From assembly GCF_000878195.1 (NCBI RefSeq), contig NZ_JXST01000001.1, positions 186,001-250,000 on the forward strand: a DNA stretch of 64,000 nucleotides, in the 5' to 3' direction. Each line of letters opens with the position of its first letter. The first letter of the stretch is position 1. This DNA comes from Mycolicibacterium llatzerense. Its GTDB lineage: Bacteria > Actinomycetota > Actinomycetes > Mycobacteriales > Mycobacteriaceae. A program made the position numbers and the translations under genes. Under the pieces are notes generated by a model that was not told where the DNA came from, searched no databases, and was given only the letters and a program-made list of their open reading frames with translations. This document shows, in pieces, positions 1 to 11,180 of the stretch.

Positions 1-496
1 CGTCGGCCTGGTCGATGCCGGAGATGAAGACCTTCTGCCCGGACAGGATCCAGTCGCCGCCGTCGCGACGGGCGGTCGTGGTGATGCGGTGGCTGTTGGA
101 GCCGGCGTCGGGTTCGGTGATCGCGAACGCCATGGTGAACGAGCCGTCGGCGAGGCCCGGAACCCAACGCTTCTTCTGTGCCTCGGTGCCGTACTTGGAG
201 ATGATGGTGCCGTTGATGGCCGACGAGACCACCATCATCAGCAGCGGACAGCCGTTCGCGGCCATCTCTTCCATGACCAGGCTCAGCTCGTACATGCCGG
301 CACCGCCGCCGCCGTACTCCTCGGGCATGTTGACGCCCAGGAGGCCGAGTTTGCCTGCCTCAGCCCACAATTCATCGGTGTGCTGGCCGGCGCGGGCCTT
401 CTCCAGGAAGTAGTCCTGGCCGAACTTGGAGGCCATGCCGACGACGGCCTCGCGCAGCGCCTGGCGCTCTTCGGATTCGATGAAAGACACGGTCAT
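1..496 (-). CDS. fadE12: acyl-CoA dehydrogenase, N-terminal part (FadE12-like), cut by window edge
   Basis: FAD-dependent dehydrogenase that introduces a trans-2 double bond into an acyl-CoA. Only the N-terminal ~165 residues are in the window; the stop lies to the left. Visible are the N-terminal helical domain (start MTVSFIESEERQALREAV), the GGGGAGMYELSLVMEEM helix, and the FAD/substrate motif MAFAITEPDAGSN. The ATG overlaps the accA2 stop by 4 bp (ATGA), so the two are translationally coupled. By order with accA2, accD2 and fadE13 it matches M. tuberculosis fadE12 (Rv0972c). The family call is firm; the paralogue name is from synteny. Confidence 0.88.
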   Translation of the reverse strand, partial: MTVSFIESEERQALREAVVGMASKFGQDYFLEKARAGQHTDELWAEAGKLGLLGVNMPEEYGGGGAGMYELSLVMEEMAANGCPLLMMVVSSAINGTIISKYGTEAQKKRWVPGLADGSFTMAFAITEPDAGSNSHRITTTARRDGGDWILSGQKVFISGIDQAD

Positions 497-2451
497 TCTC
501 CTTCGGGGGTTTCTACGCGGGCCAGCACGGCGCCGACATCGACCTGTTGGCCGGGTTGCACGTTGAGTTCGGTGAGCACACCGGAATCCGGTGCGGCGAT
601 GGTGTGTTCCATCTTCATGGCTTCCAGCCAGATCAGGGGCTGGCCGGCCGTGACCGCGTCGCCGACGGCCGCGCCGACCCGGACCACGAGACCGGGCATC
701 GGGGCCAGGAGCGAACCTTGGGCCACCGCCGCGTCCGGGTCGGGGAACCGCGGCTGGGCCACGAGATGCACCGCGCCGGCGGGGGAGTCGACGAACACGT
801 CCGCGCCGTATCGAGCGACGTCGAACGAGCGTTCAACTCCACCCCGCGACAACACGACCCGAGTCGGGTCGGTGGTCACCACGGTGACGTCGTCGCGGTC
901 CGGCAGGTCGACGCCGTCGCGCGTGAACCGGTACCGCACCTGGTGCTCGGCGCCGGCTGCGTCAGCGTACGAACGACTCTGGTAGCCCGACGTGAGGTTC
1001 CGCCAGCCGCTCGGTGCGGCGCCGAAAATGGTTGCCGTGCTGCGGTTGTATGCCGCATCGGCCAGCGTCGCCGCGACCGCGGCCAACGTGACATCGGTGT
1101 CCGCCGGTGCCGCCAGTTCGGCCAGACCGTGCGTGTCGAAGAACGCGGTGTCGGTGTCACCGGTCAGGAAAGCGGGGTGCCGCAACACGTTCACGAGCAG
1201 ATCGCGGTTGGTGCGCAGGCCGTGGATACGAGCCCGCGACAGCGCATCGGCGAGGATCGCCGCGGCCCGGTCACGAGTCGGCGCGAACGAGATCACCTTG
1301 GCCAGCATCGGGTCGTAGAACACCGACACGACCGAACCGTCGACGATGCCGGAGTCGAGGCGCGTTCCGGCTCGGCCCAACAGGCTGAATTCGGTTCGGA
1401 CACCCGGTACCTCGAATCGGTGCACCGTGCCGGCCTGGGGCTGCCAGTCCTTCGCCGGGTCCTCGGCGTAGAGCCGGGCCTCGATCGAATGTCCTTGCGT
1501 GGCGGGCGGTTCCGCGGCGAGCGCGCCGCCATCGGCCACCTCCAGCTGCAGCTCGACCAGATCGAGTCCGGTGGTCTCCTCGGTGACCGGGTGCTCGACC
1601 TGCAGCCGGGTGTTCATCTCCAGGAAGAAGAATTCACCGTTCGCATCGGACATGAACTCGACGGTGCCGGCGCCGGTGTACCCGATCGCGGTGGCCGCCA
1701 ACCGAGCTGCCTCGAAAAGCTTTTCGCGCATCCCGGGGGTCCGCTCGACGAGCGGGGACGGTGCTTCCTCGATGACCTTCTGGTGCCGGCGCTGGATGGA
1801 GCACTCGCGTTCGCCGACGGCCCACACCGTGCCGTGGGCGTCGGCCATCACCTGCACCTCGATGTGGTGCCCGCTGGCCAGGTAGCGCTCGCAGAACACC
1901 GTCGGATCGCCGAACGCGGACTGGGCCTCGCGCTGCGCTGCCGCGACTTCGGCCGGCAGCGCGGACAATTCGCGAACTACCCGCATGCCGCGGCCGCCGC
2001 CACCGGCGGATGCCTTGATGAGCACCGGCAGTTGGTCGGCGGTGACGGTGTCGGGGTCCAGCTCGGTCAGGACCGGAACCCCGGCCGCCGACATCAGCTT
2101 CTTGGCCTCGATCTTGGAGCCCATGGCCTGCACGGCCGCCACCGGCGGGCCGATCCAGGTCAGCCCGGCATCCTGCACCGCGGCCGCGAAATCGGGGTTC
2201 TCGGAAAGGAATCCGTAACCGGGATGGATCGCGTCGGCGCCAGATGCCTTGGCCGCGGCGATCAGCTGCACGGCATCGAGGTAACCGGTGCGACCCTCCA
2301 GGCGCACCCGGTCGTCAGCTTCGGCGACGTGCGGCGCGGCAGCGTCGGGATCGGTGTACACCGCGACGGTGCCGATGCCGAGTCGACGGCAGGTGGCGAA
2401 CACCCGGCGGGCGATCTCGCCGCGGTTGGCAACCAGTACTTTCGTGATCAT
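493..2451 (-). CDS. accA2: acyl-CoA carboxylase alpha subunit (biotin carboxylase + BCCP)
   Basis: 652-residue alpha subunit that carboxylates biotin with ATP and bicarbonate and carries it on a fused carrier domain for the AccD partner. It begins MITKVLVANRGEIARRV, the classic biotin carboxylase start, has the glycine-rich ATP loop KASAGGGGRGMR and the EMNTRLQVEHPVTE motif, and ends with the biotinylation site EAMKMEH in the C-terminal BCCP. An open frame continues upstream into accD2, but the ATG at 2451 is the family start. It lies 7 bp after the accD2 stop and overlaps fadE12 by 4 bp. Corresponds to Rv0973c; probably acts with AccD2 in branched-chain acyl-CoA (leucine or isoprenoid-type) catabolism, an inference from the operon. 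Confidence 0.93.
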   Translation of the reverse strand: MITKVLVANRGEIARRVFATCRRLGIGTVAVYTDPDAAAPHVAEADDRVRLEGRTGYLDAVQLIAAAKASGADAIHPGYGFLSENPDFAAAVQDAGLTWIGPPVAAVQAMGSKIEAKKLMSAAGVPVLTELDPDTVTADQLPVLIKASAGGGGRGMRVVRELSALPAEVAAAQREAQSAFGDPTVFCERYLASGHHIEVQVMADAHGTVWAVGERECSIQRRHQKVIEEAPSPLVERTPGMREKLFEAARLAATAIGYTGAGTVEFMSDANGEFFFLEMNTRLQVEHPVTEETTGLDLVELQLEVADGGALAAEPPATQGHSIEARLYAEDPAKDWQPQAGTVHRFEVPGVRTEFSLLGRAGTRLDSGIVDGSVVSVFYDPMLAKVISFAPTRDRAAAILADALSRARIHGLRTNRDLLVNVLRHPAFLTGDTDTAFFDTHGLAELAAPADTDVTLAAVAATLADAAYNRSTATIFGAAPSGWRNLTSGYQSRSYADAAGAEHQVRYRFTRDGVDLPDRDDVTVVTTDPTRVVLSRGGVERSFDVARYGADVFVDSPAGAVHLVAQPRFPDPDAAVAQGSLLAPMPGLVVRVGAAVGDAVTAGQPLIWLEAMKMEHTIAAPDSGVLTELNVQPGQQVDVGAVLARVETPEGE

Positions 2452-2458
2452 CTGATAC

Positions 2459-4050
<1,592 letters not shown>

Positions 4051-4054
<4 letters not shown>

Positions 4055-5199
4055 GACTGGAATCCCAACGTCTTGGCGGCCAGCGAGGTGAGAATCTCGG
4101 TGGTGCCGCCGCCGATGCCGATGATGCGCATGTCGCGGTACTGCCGCTCGATTTCCGACTCGGCCATGTACCCCATGCCGCCGAACAACTGCACGCCGGC
4201 GTTGGCCACCCACTCGCCGGCCTCGACGGCGGTGTTCTTGGCGAAGCAGACCTCGGCGATCAGGTTCGTCTCACCCGCCAACTCCCGCTCCACCAGGTGG
4301 TGCGTGTAGACCCGGGCCACATCGATGCGACGGGCCATGTCGGACAGGGTGTTCTGCACCGACTGCCGCGAGATCAGCGGCCGGCCGAACGTCTCCCGGT
4401 CCCGGCACCACTGCACGGTCAGGTCCAGGCAGCGCTGCGCGCTCGCATATGCCTGGGCGGCAAGGCCGACCCGCTCGGAGACGAAGGCGCCGGCGATCTG
4501 CAGGAAGCCGGAGTTCTCCGGCCCCACCAAATTGGCGGCCGGGACGCGGACGTCGACATAGGACAGCTCAGCGGTGTCCGACGAGCGCCAGCCCATCTTC
4601 TCGAGCTTGCGGCTGACGGTGAAACCGGGCGTGTTCTTGTCCACCACGATCAGTGAAACCCCGCCTGCGCCAGGGCCACCCGTGCGCACCGCGGTCACCA
4701 CATAGTCGGCCCGCACACCCGAGGTGATGTAGGTCTTGGCACCATTGATGATGAAGTCGTCACCGTCGCGCTCGGCGCGCGTCGTCAGGTGTCCGACATC
4801 CGAGCCACCGCCGGGTTCGGTGATGGCCAGCGAGCCGATCATCTTGCCCTGCAACGTCGGTCGCACGTAGGTGTCGATCAGTCGCTGGTCGCCGGAGGCG
4901 ATCATGTGCGGCGTGGAGATCCCGCAGGTGAACAGCGATGCGAAGACGCCGCCGGGCACGCCGGCGTAATGCAGTTCCTCGCAGACGATCACCGCGTCGG
5001 CGCCGTCGCCACCGCCACCGCCGACGGATTCGGGCGCCTGGGCGCCCAGCAGGCCGGCGGCACCGGCTGCCTCATGCAGCGAGCGGGGCAGCTCGCCGCT
5101 GCGCTCCCACTCGTCGACGTGGGGCAGGATCTCGCGTTCCGCGAACGCGCGCACGGTCTTTCGCAGCGCATCGCGTTCGGGCGTGGTCCAGATGCTCAC
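4051..5199 (-). CDS. fadE13: acyl-CoA dehydrogenase (FadE13-like)
   Basis: 382-residue FAD acyl-CoA dehydrogenase. Motifs: SLAITEPGGGSDVGHL (FAD and acyl binding), RETFGRPLISRQSVQNTLSDMA and YRDMRIIGIGGGTTEIL in the C-terminal helical domain, where the GGTTEI turn binds FAD. I place the start at the GTG at 5199 (GTG AGC ATC TGG), which overlaps the stop of the upstream gene (GTGA); an upstream in-frame extension exists but lies inside that gene. Family length is about 380, which fits. Likely oxidises the acyl-CoA that AccA2/AccD2 then carboxylate. Equivalent to Rv0975c. Confidence 0.9.
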
Positions 5200-6896
5200 G
5201 AAATCAATTCCTCCGGTATGTCGAGATGACGGGTTCGTAGCCATTCCCCGAGGCCCTTGGCTTGGGGGTCGAATCGGGCCTGGTACGCAACGCCTTCGCC
5301 GAGGATGCCCTCGATGACGAAGTTGATGGCGCGCATGTTCGGCAGCAGGTGCCGGGTCACGGCCAGATCGGCGGTCTCGGGCAGCAGCTCGCGCAGCTTA
5401 TCGACGGTCAATGTGTTTGCCAGCCAACGCCATTGGTCATCGGTGCGGACCCAGACGCCGACGTTGGCCGAGCCGCCCTTGTCGCCGCTGCGGGCCCCGG
5501 CGATGGTACCAAGCGGCGCCCGGCGGGTCGGCCCGGCCGGCAGCGGTTCGGGCAGCGCCGGGTCGGCGACCGGACCCAGCGCCTGGGTCTGCGCCGACGG
5601 TGCGATGTCGACCCGCGAGCCGTCGGCCAGTACTGCCGCATGAGGCACCAAGGCCGCGTCGACGTAGCCGGGCTTGAACAGGCCGTACACCTGGCCGTCG
5701 CCGGGAGGCGCCGTCGTTGTGAATCCCGGATAGCTGGCCAGAGCGAGTTCGACTGCAGCCGCGGAGAATTGACGTCCGACCTTGGCCGGATCGGGGTCGC
5801 GCACCACACAGTGCAGCAGCGCGCTGGCGCGCTCCTCGGTGTCGGCGTCGGGATGATCGGTCCGGGCCAGCGTCCATTGCAGCTCGGTCGGCCGCACCGC
5901 GATGCTGGCTTCCAGCTGGCGCTGCAGCAGATCGGCCTTCGCCTCGATGTCCAGGCCCGTGAGGATGAAGGACGCCGCATTGCGGAAGCCGCCGATGCTG
6001 TTGAGCGACACCTTCAACGTGGGCGGCGGTGCTTCGCCCCGCACGCCGGAGATGCGCACGCGGTCCTCGCCGTCGGCGGCCAGCTCCAGCGAGTCGATCC
6101 GCAGGGTGGCGTCGGGATTGGCGTAGCGCGCCCCGGTGATCTCGTACAGCAGCTGCGCGGTGACGGTGTCGACACTGACGCGGCCGCCGGTGCCGGGGTG
6201 CTTGGTGATCACCGACGAGCCGTCGGCGGAGATCTCCGCCAGCGGGAACCCGGGGTGGATGAGGTCCGGAATCTCGGTGAAGAAGCTGAAGTTGCCGCCC
6301 GTGGCCTGGGTGCCGCACTCGATGACATGGCCCGCGGCGATCGCGCCCGCGAGCGCGTCGTAGTCGGTGCGGGTCCAGCCGAAGTGCGCGGCGGCCGGTC
6401 CGACGATCACCGAGGCATCGGTGACCCGCCCGGTGACGACGACGTCGGCGCCGGAGTTCAGACAATCCACGATGCCCCAGGCGCCGAGGTAGGCATTCGC
6501 CGACAGCGGGGTGCCGAAGCCCAGCTCGGCGGCGCGGCCGACGAGGTCGTCGCCTTCGACGTGCGCGACGTTCACCGACAAGCCGAGGCGCTCGGCCAGC
6601 GCGCGCACCGCCGCGGCCAAGCCGGCCGGATTGAGGCCGCCGGCGTTGGCGACGATCTTCACGCCCTGGTCCAGGGCCAGACCCAGCGACTGCTCCAGTT
6701 GGCGCAGGAAGGTCTTGGCGTATCCGAGGTCGGCGTTCTTGGCCCGGTCGCGAGCGAGGATCAACATGGTCAACTCGGCGAGATAGTCGCCGGTGAGGTA
6801 GTCCAGCTCACCCCCGGCGAGCATCTCGTGCATCGCCGCCAGCCGGTCTCCATAGAACCCCGAGCAGTTACCGATCCGGACTGCTGGTGATGTCAC
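5196..6896 (-). CDS. AtuA-like DUF1446 acyclic terpene utilisation protein (Rv0976c-type)
   Basis: 566 residues: an N-terminal DUF1446 region (roughly 1-450, opening [12 protein letters not shown], with [20 protein letters not shown]) and a C-terminal AtuA ferredoxin-fold domain with [20 protein letters not shown]. AtuA proteins are linked to citronellol/geraniol degradation in Pseudomonas, but their biochemical step is unsettled. It heads the operon and its stop overlaps fadE13 by 4 bp. Two GTG starts are possible, 6902 and 6896; the one at 6896 has GGGAG at a proper distance, so it is preferred. Together with the carboxylase and dehydrogenases the set resembles a leucine/acyclic-terpene module. 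Confidence 0.85.
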   Translation of the reverse strand: MTSPAVRIGNCSGFYGDRLAAMHEMLAGGELDYLTGDYLAELTMLILARDRAKNADLGYAKTFLRQLEQSLGLALDQGVKIVANAGGLNPAGLAAAVRALAERLGLSVNVAHVEGDDLVGRAAELGFGTPLSANAYLGAWGIVDCLNSGADVVVTGRVTDASVIVGPAAAHFGWTRTDYDALAGAIAAGHVIECGTQATGGNFSFFTEIPDLIHPGFPLAEISADGSSVITKHPGTGGRVSVDTVTAQLLYEITGARYANPDATLRIDSLELAADGEDRVRISGVRGEAPPPTLKVSLNSIGGFRNAASFILTGLDIEAKADLLQRQLEASIAVRPTELQWTLARTDHPDADTEERASALLHCVVRDPDPAKVGRQFSAAAVELALASYPGFTTTAPPGDGQVYGLFKPGYVDAALVPHAAVLADGSRVDIAPSAQTQALGPVADPALPEPLPAGPTRRAPLGTIAGARSGDKGGSANVGVWVRTDDQWRWLANTLTVDKLRELLPETADLAVTRHLLPNMRAINFVIEGILGEGVAYQARFDPQAKGLGEWLRTRHLDIPEELIS

Positions 6897-6915
6897 ACAC
6901 ACTCCCGTCGTTCAA

Positions 6916-6952
6916 CCAACCGGTAGGGAGGTTAGTCGGTACTGACGGTACC
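6916..6952. promoter_or_regulatory. candidate repressor operator upstream of the AtuA-acc operon
   Basis: Two inverted repeats lie just upstream of the operon: a loose one with arms ACCAAC (6916-6921) and GTCGGT (6935-6940), and a perfect one GGTAC-N5-GTACC (6938-6952). Both have the size of TetR-type operators common before mycobacterial acyl-CoA operons. No regulator gene is adjacent, so the cognate protein is unknown. Confidence 0.4.
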
Positions 6953-7114
6953 GAGTCAAGGGGGCTGGGGGTTGCGTGTTGCCCGGTTGGGGCGACGTTT
7001 TGGAGCCTACGCAGGTCGGCGGCTATCCTGAGGTGCAATCGCCGCTGGCCTTGTTCGTTTGTTCGTGGCGCGGCTGACCGCAAGCAATTCCGTTTAGCAA
7101 GAGAGGTGCACATC

Positions 7115-7291
7115 ATGGCTGTGCCCAAGCGCAGGATGTCGCGCTCGAACACCCGTAGCCGTCGCGCGCAGTGGAAGGCCGAGGCCACCGGCCTGGTCAG
7201 CGTGAACGTCGCAGGTCAGGCGCACAAGGTGCCGCGTCGTCTGCTCAAGGCCGCGCGTCTGGGTCTGGTCGACCTCGACCGCCGCGTCTGA
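7115..7291 (+). CDS. rpmF: 50S ribosomal protein bL32, cysteine-free form
   Basis: 58 residues, basic, beginning [20 protein letters not shown], the bL32 signature. It lacks the CXXC pairs of zinc-binding bL32, as expected for the mycobacterial RpmF at this locus (Rv0979A). The ATG follows GAGAGG by 8 nt. A possible -10 TATCCT lies at 7022-7027. It stands alone between the divergent acc operon and mprA, which follows after an 86-bp gap. Confidence 0.93.
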   Translation: MAVPKRRMSRSNTRSRRAQWKAEATGLVSVNVAGQAHKVPRRLLKAARLGLVDLDRRV

Positions 7292-7344
7292 ACCATCTCG
7301 ACTTTCGGTCGTAACGGTTTTTCTCGCGCCCTCGTGGCGCGTCT

Positions 7345-7361
7345 TCTCAGTCCGCTCTCAG
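7345..7361 (+). promoter_or_regulatory. candidate MprA box upstream of mprA
   Basis: Two direct TCTCAG repeats (7345-7350 and 7356-7361) start exactly 11 bp apart, one helical turn, 17 bp before the mprA GTG. The same arrangement recurs before pepD (9628-9644). MprA is known to bind loosely conserved direct repeats and to autoregulate, so this is the likely autoregulatory site. Confidence 0.7.
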
Positions 7362-7377
7362 ATGGTGGGGTGAGACT

Positions 7378-8070
7378 GTGCCTGTGCGAATCCTTGTAGT
7401 CGACGATGACCGCGCTGTGCGTGAATCGCTGCGTCGGTCGCTGACTTTCAACGGGTACTCGGTCGAACTGGCCCAAGACGGTGTCGAGGCGCTGGAGTTG
7501 ATCTCCAGCGACCGGCCCGACGCCGTGGTGCTCGACGACATGATGCCCCGATTGGACGGCCGTGGCGTCTGCCGTCAGCTGCGCAGCAATGGTGATGATC
7601 TGCCCGTGCTGATGCTGACGGCTCGTGACTCGATCGACGAGCGGGTGGCCGGCCTCGACGCCGGTGCAGACGATTACCTGCCGAAGCCGTTCGCGCTTGA
7701 GGAACTCCTGGCACGGATGCGGGCGCTGCTCCGCCGGACCGGACCCGATGACCGGACCGAGTCGGCGGCGCTGACCTTCTCCGATCTGAGCCTCGACCCG
7801 GTGACGCGCGAAGTCACCCGGGGTTCCCGGTCGATCAGCCTGACCCGTACCGAGTTCTCGCTGCTCGAGATGCTCATCCACAACCCCCGCCGGGTGCTCA
7901 GCCGCAGCCGGATCCTCGAAGAGGTGTGGGGCTTCGATTTTCCGACGTCGGGCAATGCCCTCGAGGTGTACGTCGGGTACCTGCGCCGCAAGACCGAGGC
8001 CGAGGGAGAACCGCGCCTGATCCACACCGTGCGCGGCGTGGGTTACGTGCTGCGTGAGACCCCACCCTGA
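7378..8070 (+). CDS. mprA: response regulator MprA (OmpR family)
   Basis: 230-residue two-component response regulator of the envelope-stress system MprAB. Receiver domain residues 1-120 with acidic pocket VVDDD (8-11) and phospho-acceptor Asp53 in [12 protein letters not shown], switch Thr in LMLTARD and Lys in LPKPF; winged-helix DNA-binding domain about 135-228 with [17 protein letters not shown] start at 7378; the MprA box lies just upstream. The stop overlaps the mprB ATG by one base (TGATG), so MprA and its kinase are co-translated. In M. tuberculosis MprA controls sigE, sigB and pepD; the box before pepD here supports the same wiring. Confidence 0.97.
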   Translation: MPVRILVVDDDRAVRESLRRSLTFNGYSVELAQDGVEALELISSDRPDAVVLDDMMPRLDGRGVCRQLRSNGDDLPVLMLTARDSIDERVAGLDAGADDYLPKPFALEELLARMRALLRRTGPDDRTESAALTFSDLSLDPVTREVTRGSRSISLTRTEFSLLEMLIHNPRRVLSRSRILEEVWGFDFPTSGNALEVYVGYLRRKTEAEGEPRLIHTVRGVGYVLRETPP

Positions 8071-9611
8071 TGCTCGGCAAGGTTCGCGCAACGGTGGACC
8101 GGAAGATGCGGGAAGTGCCGCAGATGCCGGTGACGACTCCCGATGGCGCGGTGCAGCACGACGCCAGTTCGGTGTCACTGAAATGGCGCGTCATGCTGCT
8201 CGCGATGTCGATGGTGGCGATGGTCGTCGTCCTGATGTCGGTCGCGGTGTACGTCGTGGTGTCCAAGGCGCTGTACGGCGACATCGACAACCAGCTGCAC
8301 AGCCGCGCGCAACTGCTCATCGAGAGCGGCTCCCTGGCCGTCGACCCCGGCAAGGCCATCGAGGGCACCGCCTATTCGGACGTCAACGCGATGTACGTGA
8401 TCCCGGGACAGTCCATCTATACCGCGAACCAGCAGGGGCAGACCCTGCCGCTCGGCACGCCGGAGAAGGACGTCATCGCCGGCAAGCTGCTGATGTCGTT
8501 GCGTACCACCAACTATCAGCGCGTGCTGGCGGTGCACCTGCAGTCGGGTAACTCGCTGCTGATCTCCAAGAATCTCTCGCCCACCGCCGAGGTGCTCAAG
8601 CGTCTCGGCACCATTTTGCTCATCGTGGGTGGAATTGGCATGGCTGTCGCCGCCATCGCCGGTGGCACGGTGGCGCGTACCGGGCTCAGACCCGTGGCCC
8701 GATTGACCGAGGCCACCGAACGCGTGGCCCGCACCGATGACCTGCGTCCCATACCGGTGTACGGCAACGACGAATTGGCCAGGCTGACAGAGGCTTTCAA
8801 CATGATGTTGCGGGCGCTCGCCGAGTCGAGAGACCGGCAGGCCCGCTTGGTGTCGGATGCCGGTCATGAGTTGCGCACGCCGCTGACCTCGCTGCGGACC
8901 AATGTCGAACTGCTGATGGCGGCCATGGCGCCCGGAGCGCCGCCGTTTCCAGAGGAGGAGATGACGGGTCTGCAATCCGACGTCATCGCCCAGATCGAGG
9001 AGCTGTCCACCCTGGTCGGCGACCTGGTGGACCTGACCCGCGACGACGCCGGAGTGGCGATCCACGAGCCGGTCGAGATGGCCGAGGTCGTCGACCGCAG
9101 CCTGGAACGAGTTCGCCGCCGCCGCAACGACATTGACTTCGACGTCGACATCGCGGGCTGGCAGGTGTACGGCGACGGGGCAGGGTTGTCCCGGGCGGTG
9201 CTGAACCTGCTCGACAACGCCGCGAAGTGGAGCCCGGCCGGCTCGGTGGTGCGGGTCCGGTTGGGACGCATCAGCCCGACGCACGCGGAGCTGGTGGTGT
9301 CCGACTGGGGGCCGGGCATTCCGCCGCCGGAGCGGGCGCTGGTGTTCGAGCGTTTCTATCGGTCGACCACAGCGCGGGCCATGCCCGGTTCCGGTCTGGG
9401 GCTGGCGATCGTCAAGCAGGTGGTGCTGAAACACGGTGGCGCACTTCGGATCGAGGACACGGTGCCCGGTGGCACGCCGCCCGGCACGTCGATCCATCTG
9501 GTGTTGCCGGGGCGTCCCTCCGGGTTGACCGCAACACACCACCCCTCCGGGCTGGACGTAACGGGCGTGACCACGGAAAATGAACCTGCCCGGACGGGGG
9601 AGGAAGTCTAG
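8070..9611 (+). CDS. mprB: sensor histidine kinase MprB
   Basis: 513-residue membrane kinase. A cytoplasmic N-terminus is followed by a first membrane helix (about 38-63, MLLAMSMVAMVVVLMSVAVY), an extracytoplasmic sensor loop to about 175, a second helix (about 178-203), HAMP, the dimerisation H-box SDAGHELRTPLTSL with phospho-accepting His266, and an ATPase domain with N-box NLLDNAAKW, G1 DWGPGIP and G2 GSGLGLAIV. Overlaps mprA by 1 bp. In M. tuberculosis the extracytoplasmic domain responds to envelope damage and contacts DnaK. All catalytic motifs are intact. Confidence 0.97.
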   Translation: MLGKVRATVDRKMREVPQMPVTTPDGAVQHDASSVSLKWRVMLLAMSMVAMVVVLMSVAVYVVVSKALYGDIDNQLHSRAQLLIESGSLAVDPGKAIEGTAYSDVNAMYVIPGQSIYTANQQGQTLPLGTPEKDVIAGKLLMSLRTTNYQRVLAVHLQSGNSLLISKNLSPTAEVLKRLGTILLIVGGIGMAVAAIAGGTVARTGLRPVARLTEATERVARTDDLRPIPVYGNDELARLTEAFNMMLRALAESRDRQARLVSDAGHELRTPLTSLRTNVELLMAAMAPGAPPFPEEEMTGLQSDVIAQIEELSTLVGDLVDLTRDDAGVAIHEPVEMAEVVDRSLERVRRRRNDIDFDVDIAGWQVYGDGAGLSRAVLNLLDNAAKWSPAGSVVRVRLGRISPTHAELVVSDWGPGIPPPERALVFERFYRSTTARAMPGSGLGLAIVKQVVLKHGGALRIEDTVPGGTPPGTSIHLVLPGRPSGLTATHHPSGLDVTGVTTENEPARTGEEV

Positions 9612-9627
9612 GGTGCGGCCAGTGGTG

Positions 9628-9644
9628 TCTCAGTGGATTCTCAG
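9628..9644 (+). promoter_or_regulatory. candidate MprA box upstream of pepD
   Basis: TCTCAG at 9628-9633 and 9639-9644, again with 11-bp periodicity as in front of mprA. It lies in the 111-bp gap between mprB and the chosen pepD start, which argues for the downstream pepD start and for direct MprA control of the protease. Confidence 0.7.
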
Positions 9645-9722
9645 CCCGAATGGGCACCGTTCGGTCATGTCGTTCGTTGTCCCGGCAACGGATCTGAAAT
9701 ACAGGAAGAGTGTCGACCAGTA

Positions 9723-11180
9723 ATGACGAATCACCCGAGGTACTCGCAGCAGCCCGAGTCCGGTCGGCGTTCTGATTCTTATCAGTCCGCGCCCGGCTAC
9801 GGCGCATCGCAGCAGCAGGGGTCGTCATACGACTGGCGCTACGCCACGCATCAGCAACAGCAGACCACCGGGCAGTACCCCACGGGGAGCTACCCCACCG
9901 GCCAGTACCCGACGGGCCAGCACCAGACCGGGCAACATCAGACCGGCCAGCACCAGACCGGCTCGTACTCCAACGGGCAGTACTCGACGCAGCAGTACGG
10001 TTCGCAGCCGTACGACCCGTACCGGACGGGACAGCACAATGGCCGGCCGTCCATCACGCCGCGTCCGCAGGGCCAGAACCGTTCCCGCACAGGACCTTTG
10101 ATCGCCGGTATGGCGGCCGTGGCACTGGTGTCGGCTGGTATCGGTGGCGGCATCGTGATGCTGGCTCAGCCCGACAACTCGAATAGTTCGACGTCGCTGG
10201 GCGGTTCGGCTCGCGGCCAGCACGCGGGGAACGCGCCGATCGGTTCGGTCGAGCAGGTCGCCGCCAAGGTGGTGCCCAGCGTCGTGAAGCTCGAGACCGA
10301 CATGGGCCGGTCGTCCGAAGAGGGCTCGGGCATCATCCTGTCCGCGGACGGGCTGATCCTGACCAACAACCACGTGGTGGCCGGCGCCAAGGATGCCCCG
10401 CCCCCAGGGGCTCCGCCGGTCCAGACCAAGGTCACGTTCAACACCGGTAACACCGCGACGTTCCAGATCGTCGGCACGGATCCGAGCAGCGACATCGCGG
10501 TCGTGCGGGCCAAGGGTGTTTCGGGTCTGACGCCCATCGCGTTGGGTTCGTCGTCCAATCTGGTGGTGGGGCAGCAGGTGGTGGCCGTCGGCTCGCCGCT
10601 GGGTCTGCAGGGCACCGTGACCGAGGGCATCATCAGCTCGCTGAACCGTCCCGTCGCCGCGGGTGGCGATGCCAAGAACCAGAACACCGTGCTCGACGCC
10701 ATCCAGACGGACGCCGCGATCAACCCCGGCAACTCCGGTGGTGCGCTGGTCAACATGAGCGGTGAGCTGGTCGGCATCAACTCGGCGATCGCGACGCTGG
10801 GCGGGGATTCCGGCCAGTCGCAGAGCGGTTCGATCGGGCTGGGCTTCGCCATTCCGGTGGACCAGGCCAAGCGCATCGCCGACGAGCTGATCAAGAACGG
10901 CATCGCCAGCCATGCCTCGCTCGGCGTGCAGGTCGGCAACGACAAGGCCATCGACGGCGCCCGGATCGTCGACGTCACCAGCGGTGGTGCGGCCCAGTCG
11001 GCGGGCTTGCCCAGCGGTGTGGTGGTGACCAAGGTGGACGACCGGGTGATCAGCAGTGCCGATGCACTGGTAGCTGCGGTGCGCTCGAAGGCCCCCGGTG
11101 ACAAGGTCACGTTGACCTACCTGGACAACGCGGGCAAACCACAGACAGTTCAGGTCACGCTCGGGAAGGCGCAGCAGTGA
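9723..11180 (+). CDS. pepD: HtrA-family serine protease PepD
   Basis: 485 residues: a Gln/Tyr/Gly/Thr-rich disordered cytoplasmic tail with repeated TGQ(H/Y)xTG units (about 45-95), one membrane helix (about 125-147), a trypsin-like domain with catalytic His217 (TNNHVVAG), Asp257 (SSDIAVV) and Ser338 (NPGNSGGAL), then a C-terminal PDZ domain. Acts outside the membrane on misfolded envelope proteins; in M. tuberculosis it is part of the MprAB/SigE stress circuit. The frame is open upstream to 9633, but ATG 9723 (AGGAAGAG upstream) leaves the MprA box outside the gene. Its stop overlaps the moaB2 ATG. Confidence 0.95.
   Translation: MTNHPRYSQQPESGRRSDSYQSAPGYGASQQQGSSYDWRYATHQQQQTTGQYPTGSYPTGQYPTGQHQTGQHQTGQHQTGSYSNGQYSTQQYGSQPYDPYRTGQHNGRPSITPRPQGQNRSRTGPLIAGMAAVALVSAGIGGGIVMLAQPDNSNSSTSLGGSARGQHAGNAPIGSVEQVAAKVVPSVVKLETDMGRSSEEGSGIILSADGLILTNNHVVAGAKDAPPPGAPPVQTKVTFNTGNTATFQIVGTDPSSDIAVVRAKGVSGLTPIALGSSSNLVVGQQVVAVGSPLGLQGTVTEGIISSLNRPVAAGGDAKNQNTVLDAIQTDAAINPGNSGGALVNMSGELVGINSAIATLGGDSGQSQSGSIGLGFAIPVDQAKRIADELIKNGIASHASLGVQVGNDKAIDGARIVDVTSGGAAQSAGLPSGVVVTKVDDRVISSADALVAAVRSKAPGDKVTLTYLDNAGKPQTVQVTLGKAQQ

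Noticed and set aside
9893..9990. Short TGQ-type tandem repeat as a DNA repeat array
   Set aside because: It is the in-frame low-complexity tail of PepD, not an intergenic repeat or CRISPR.
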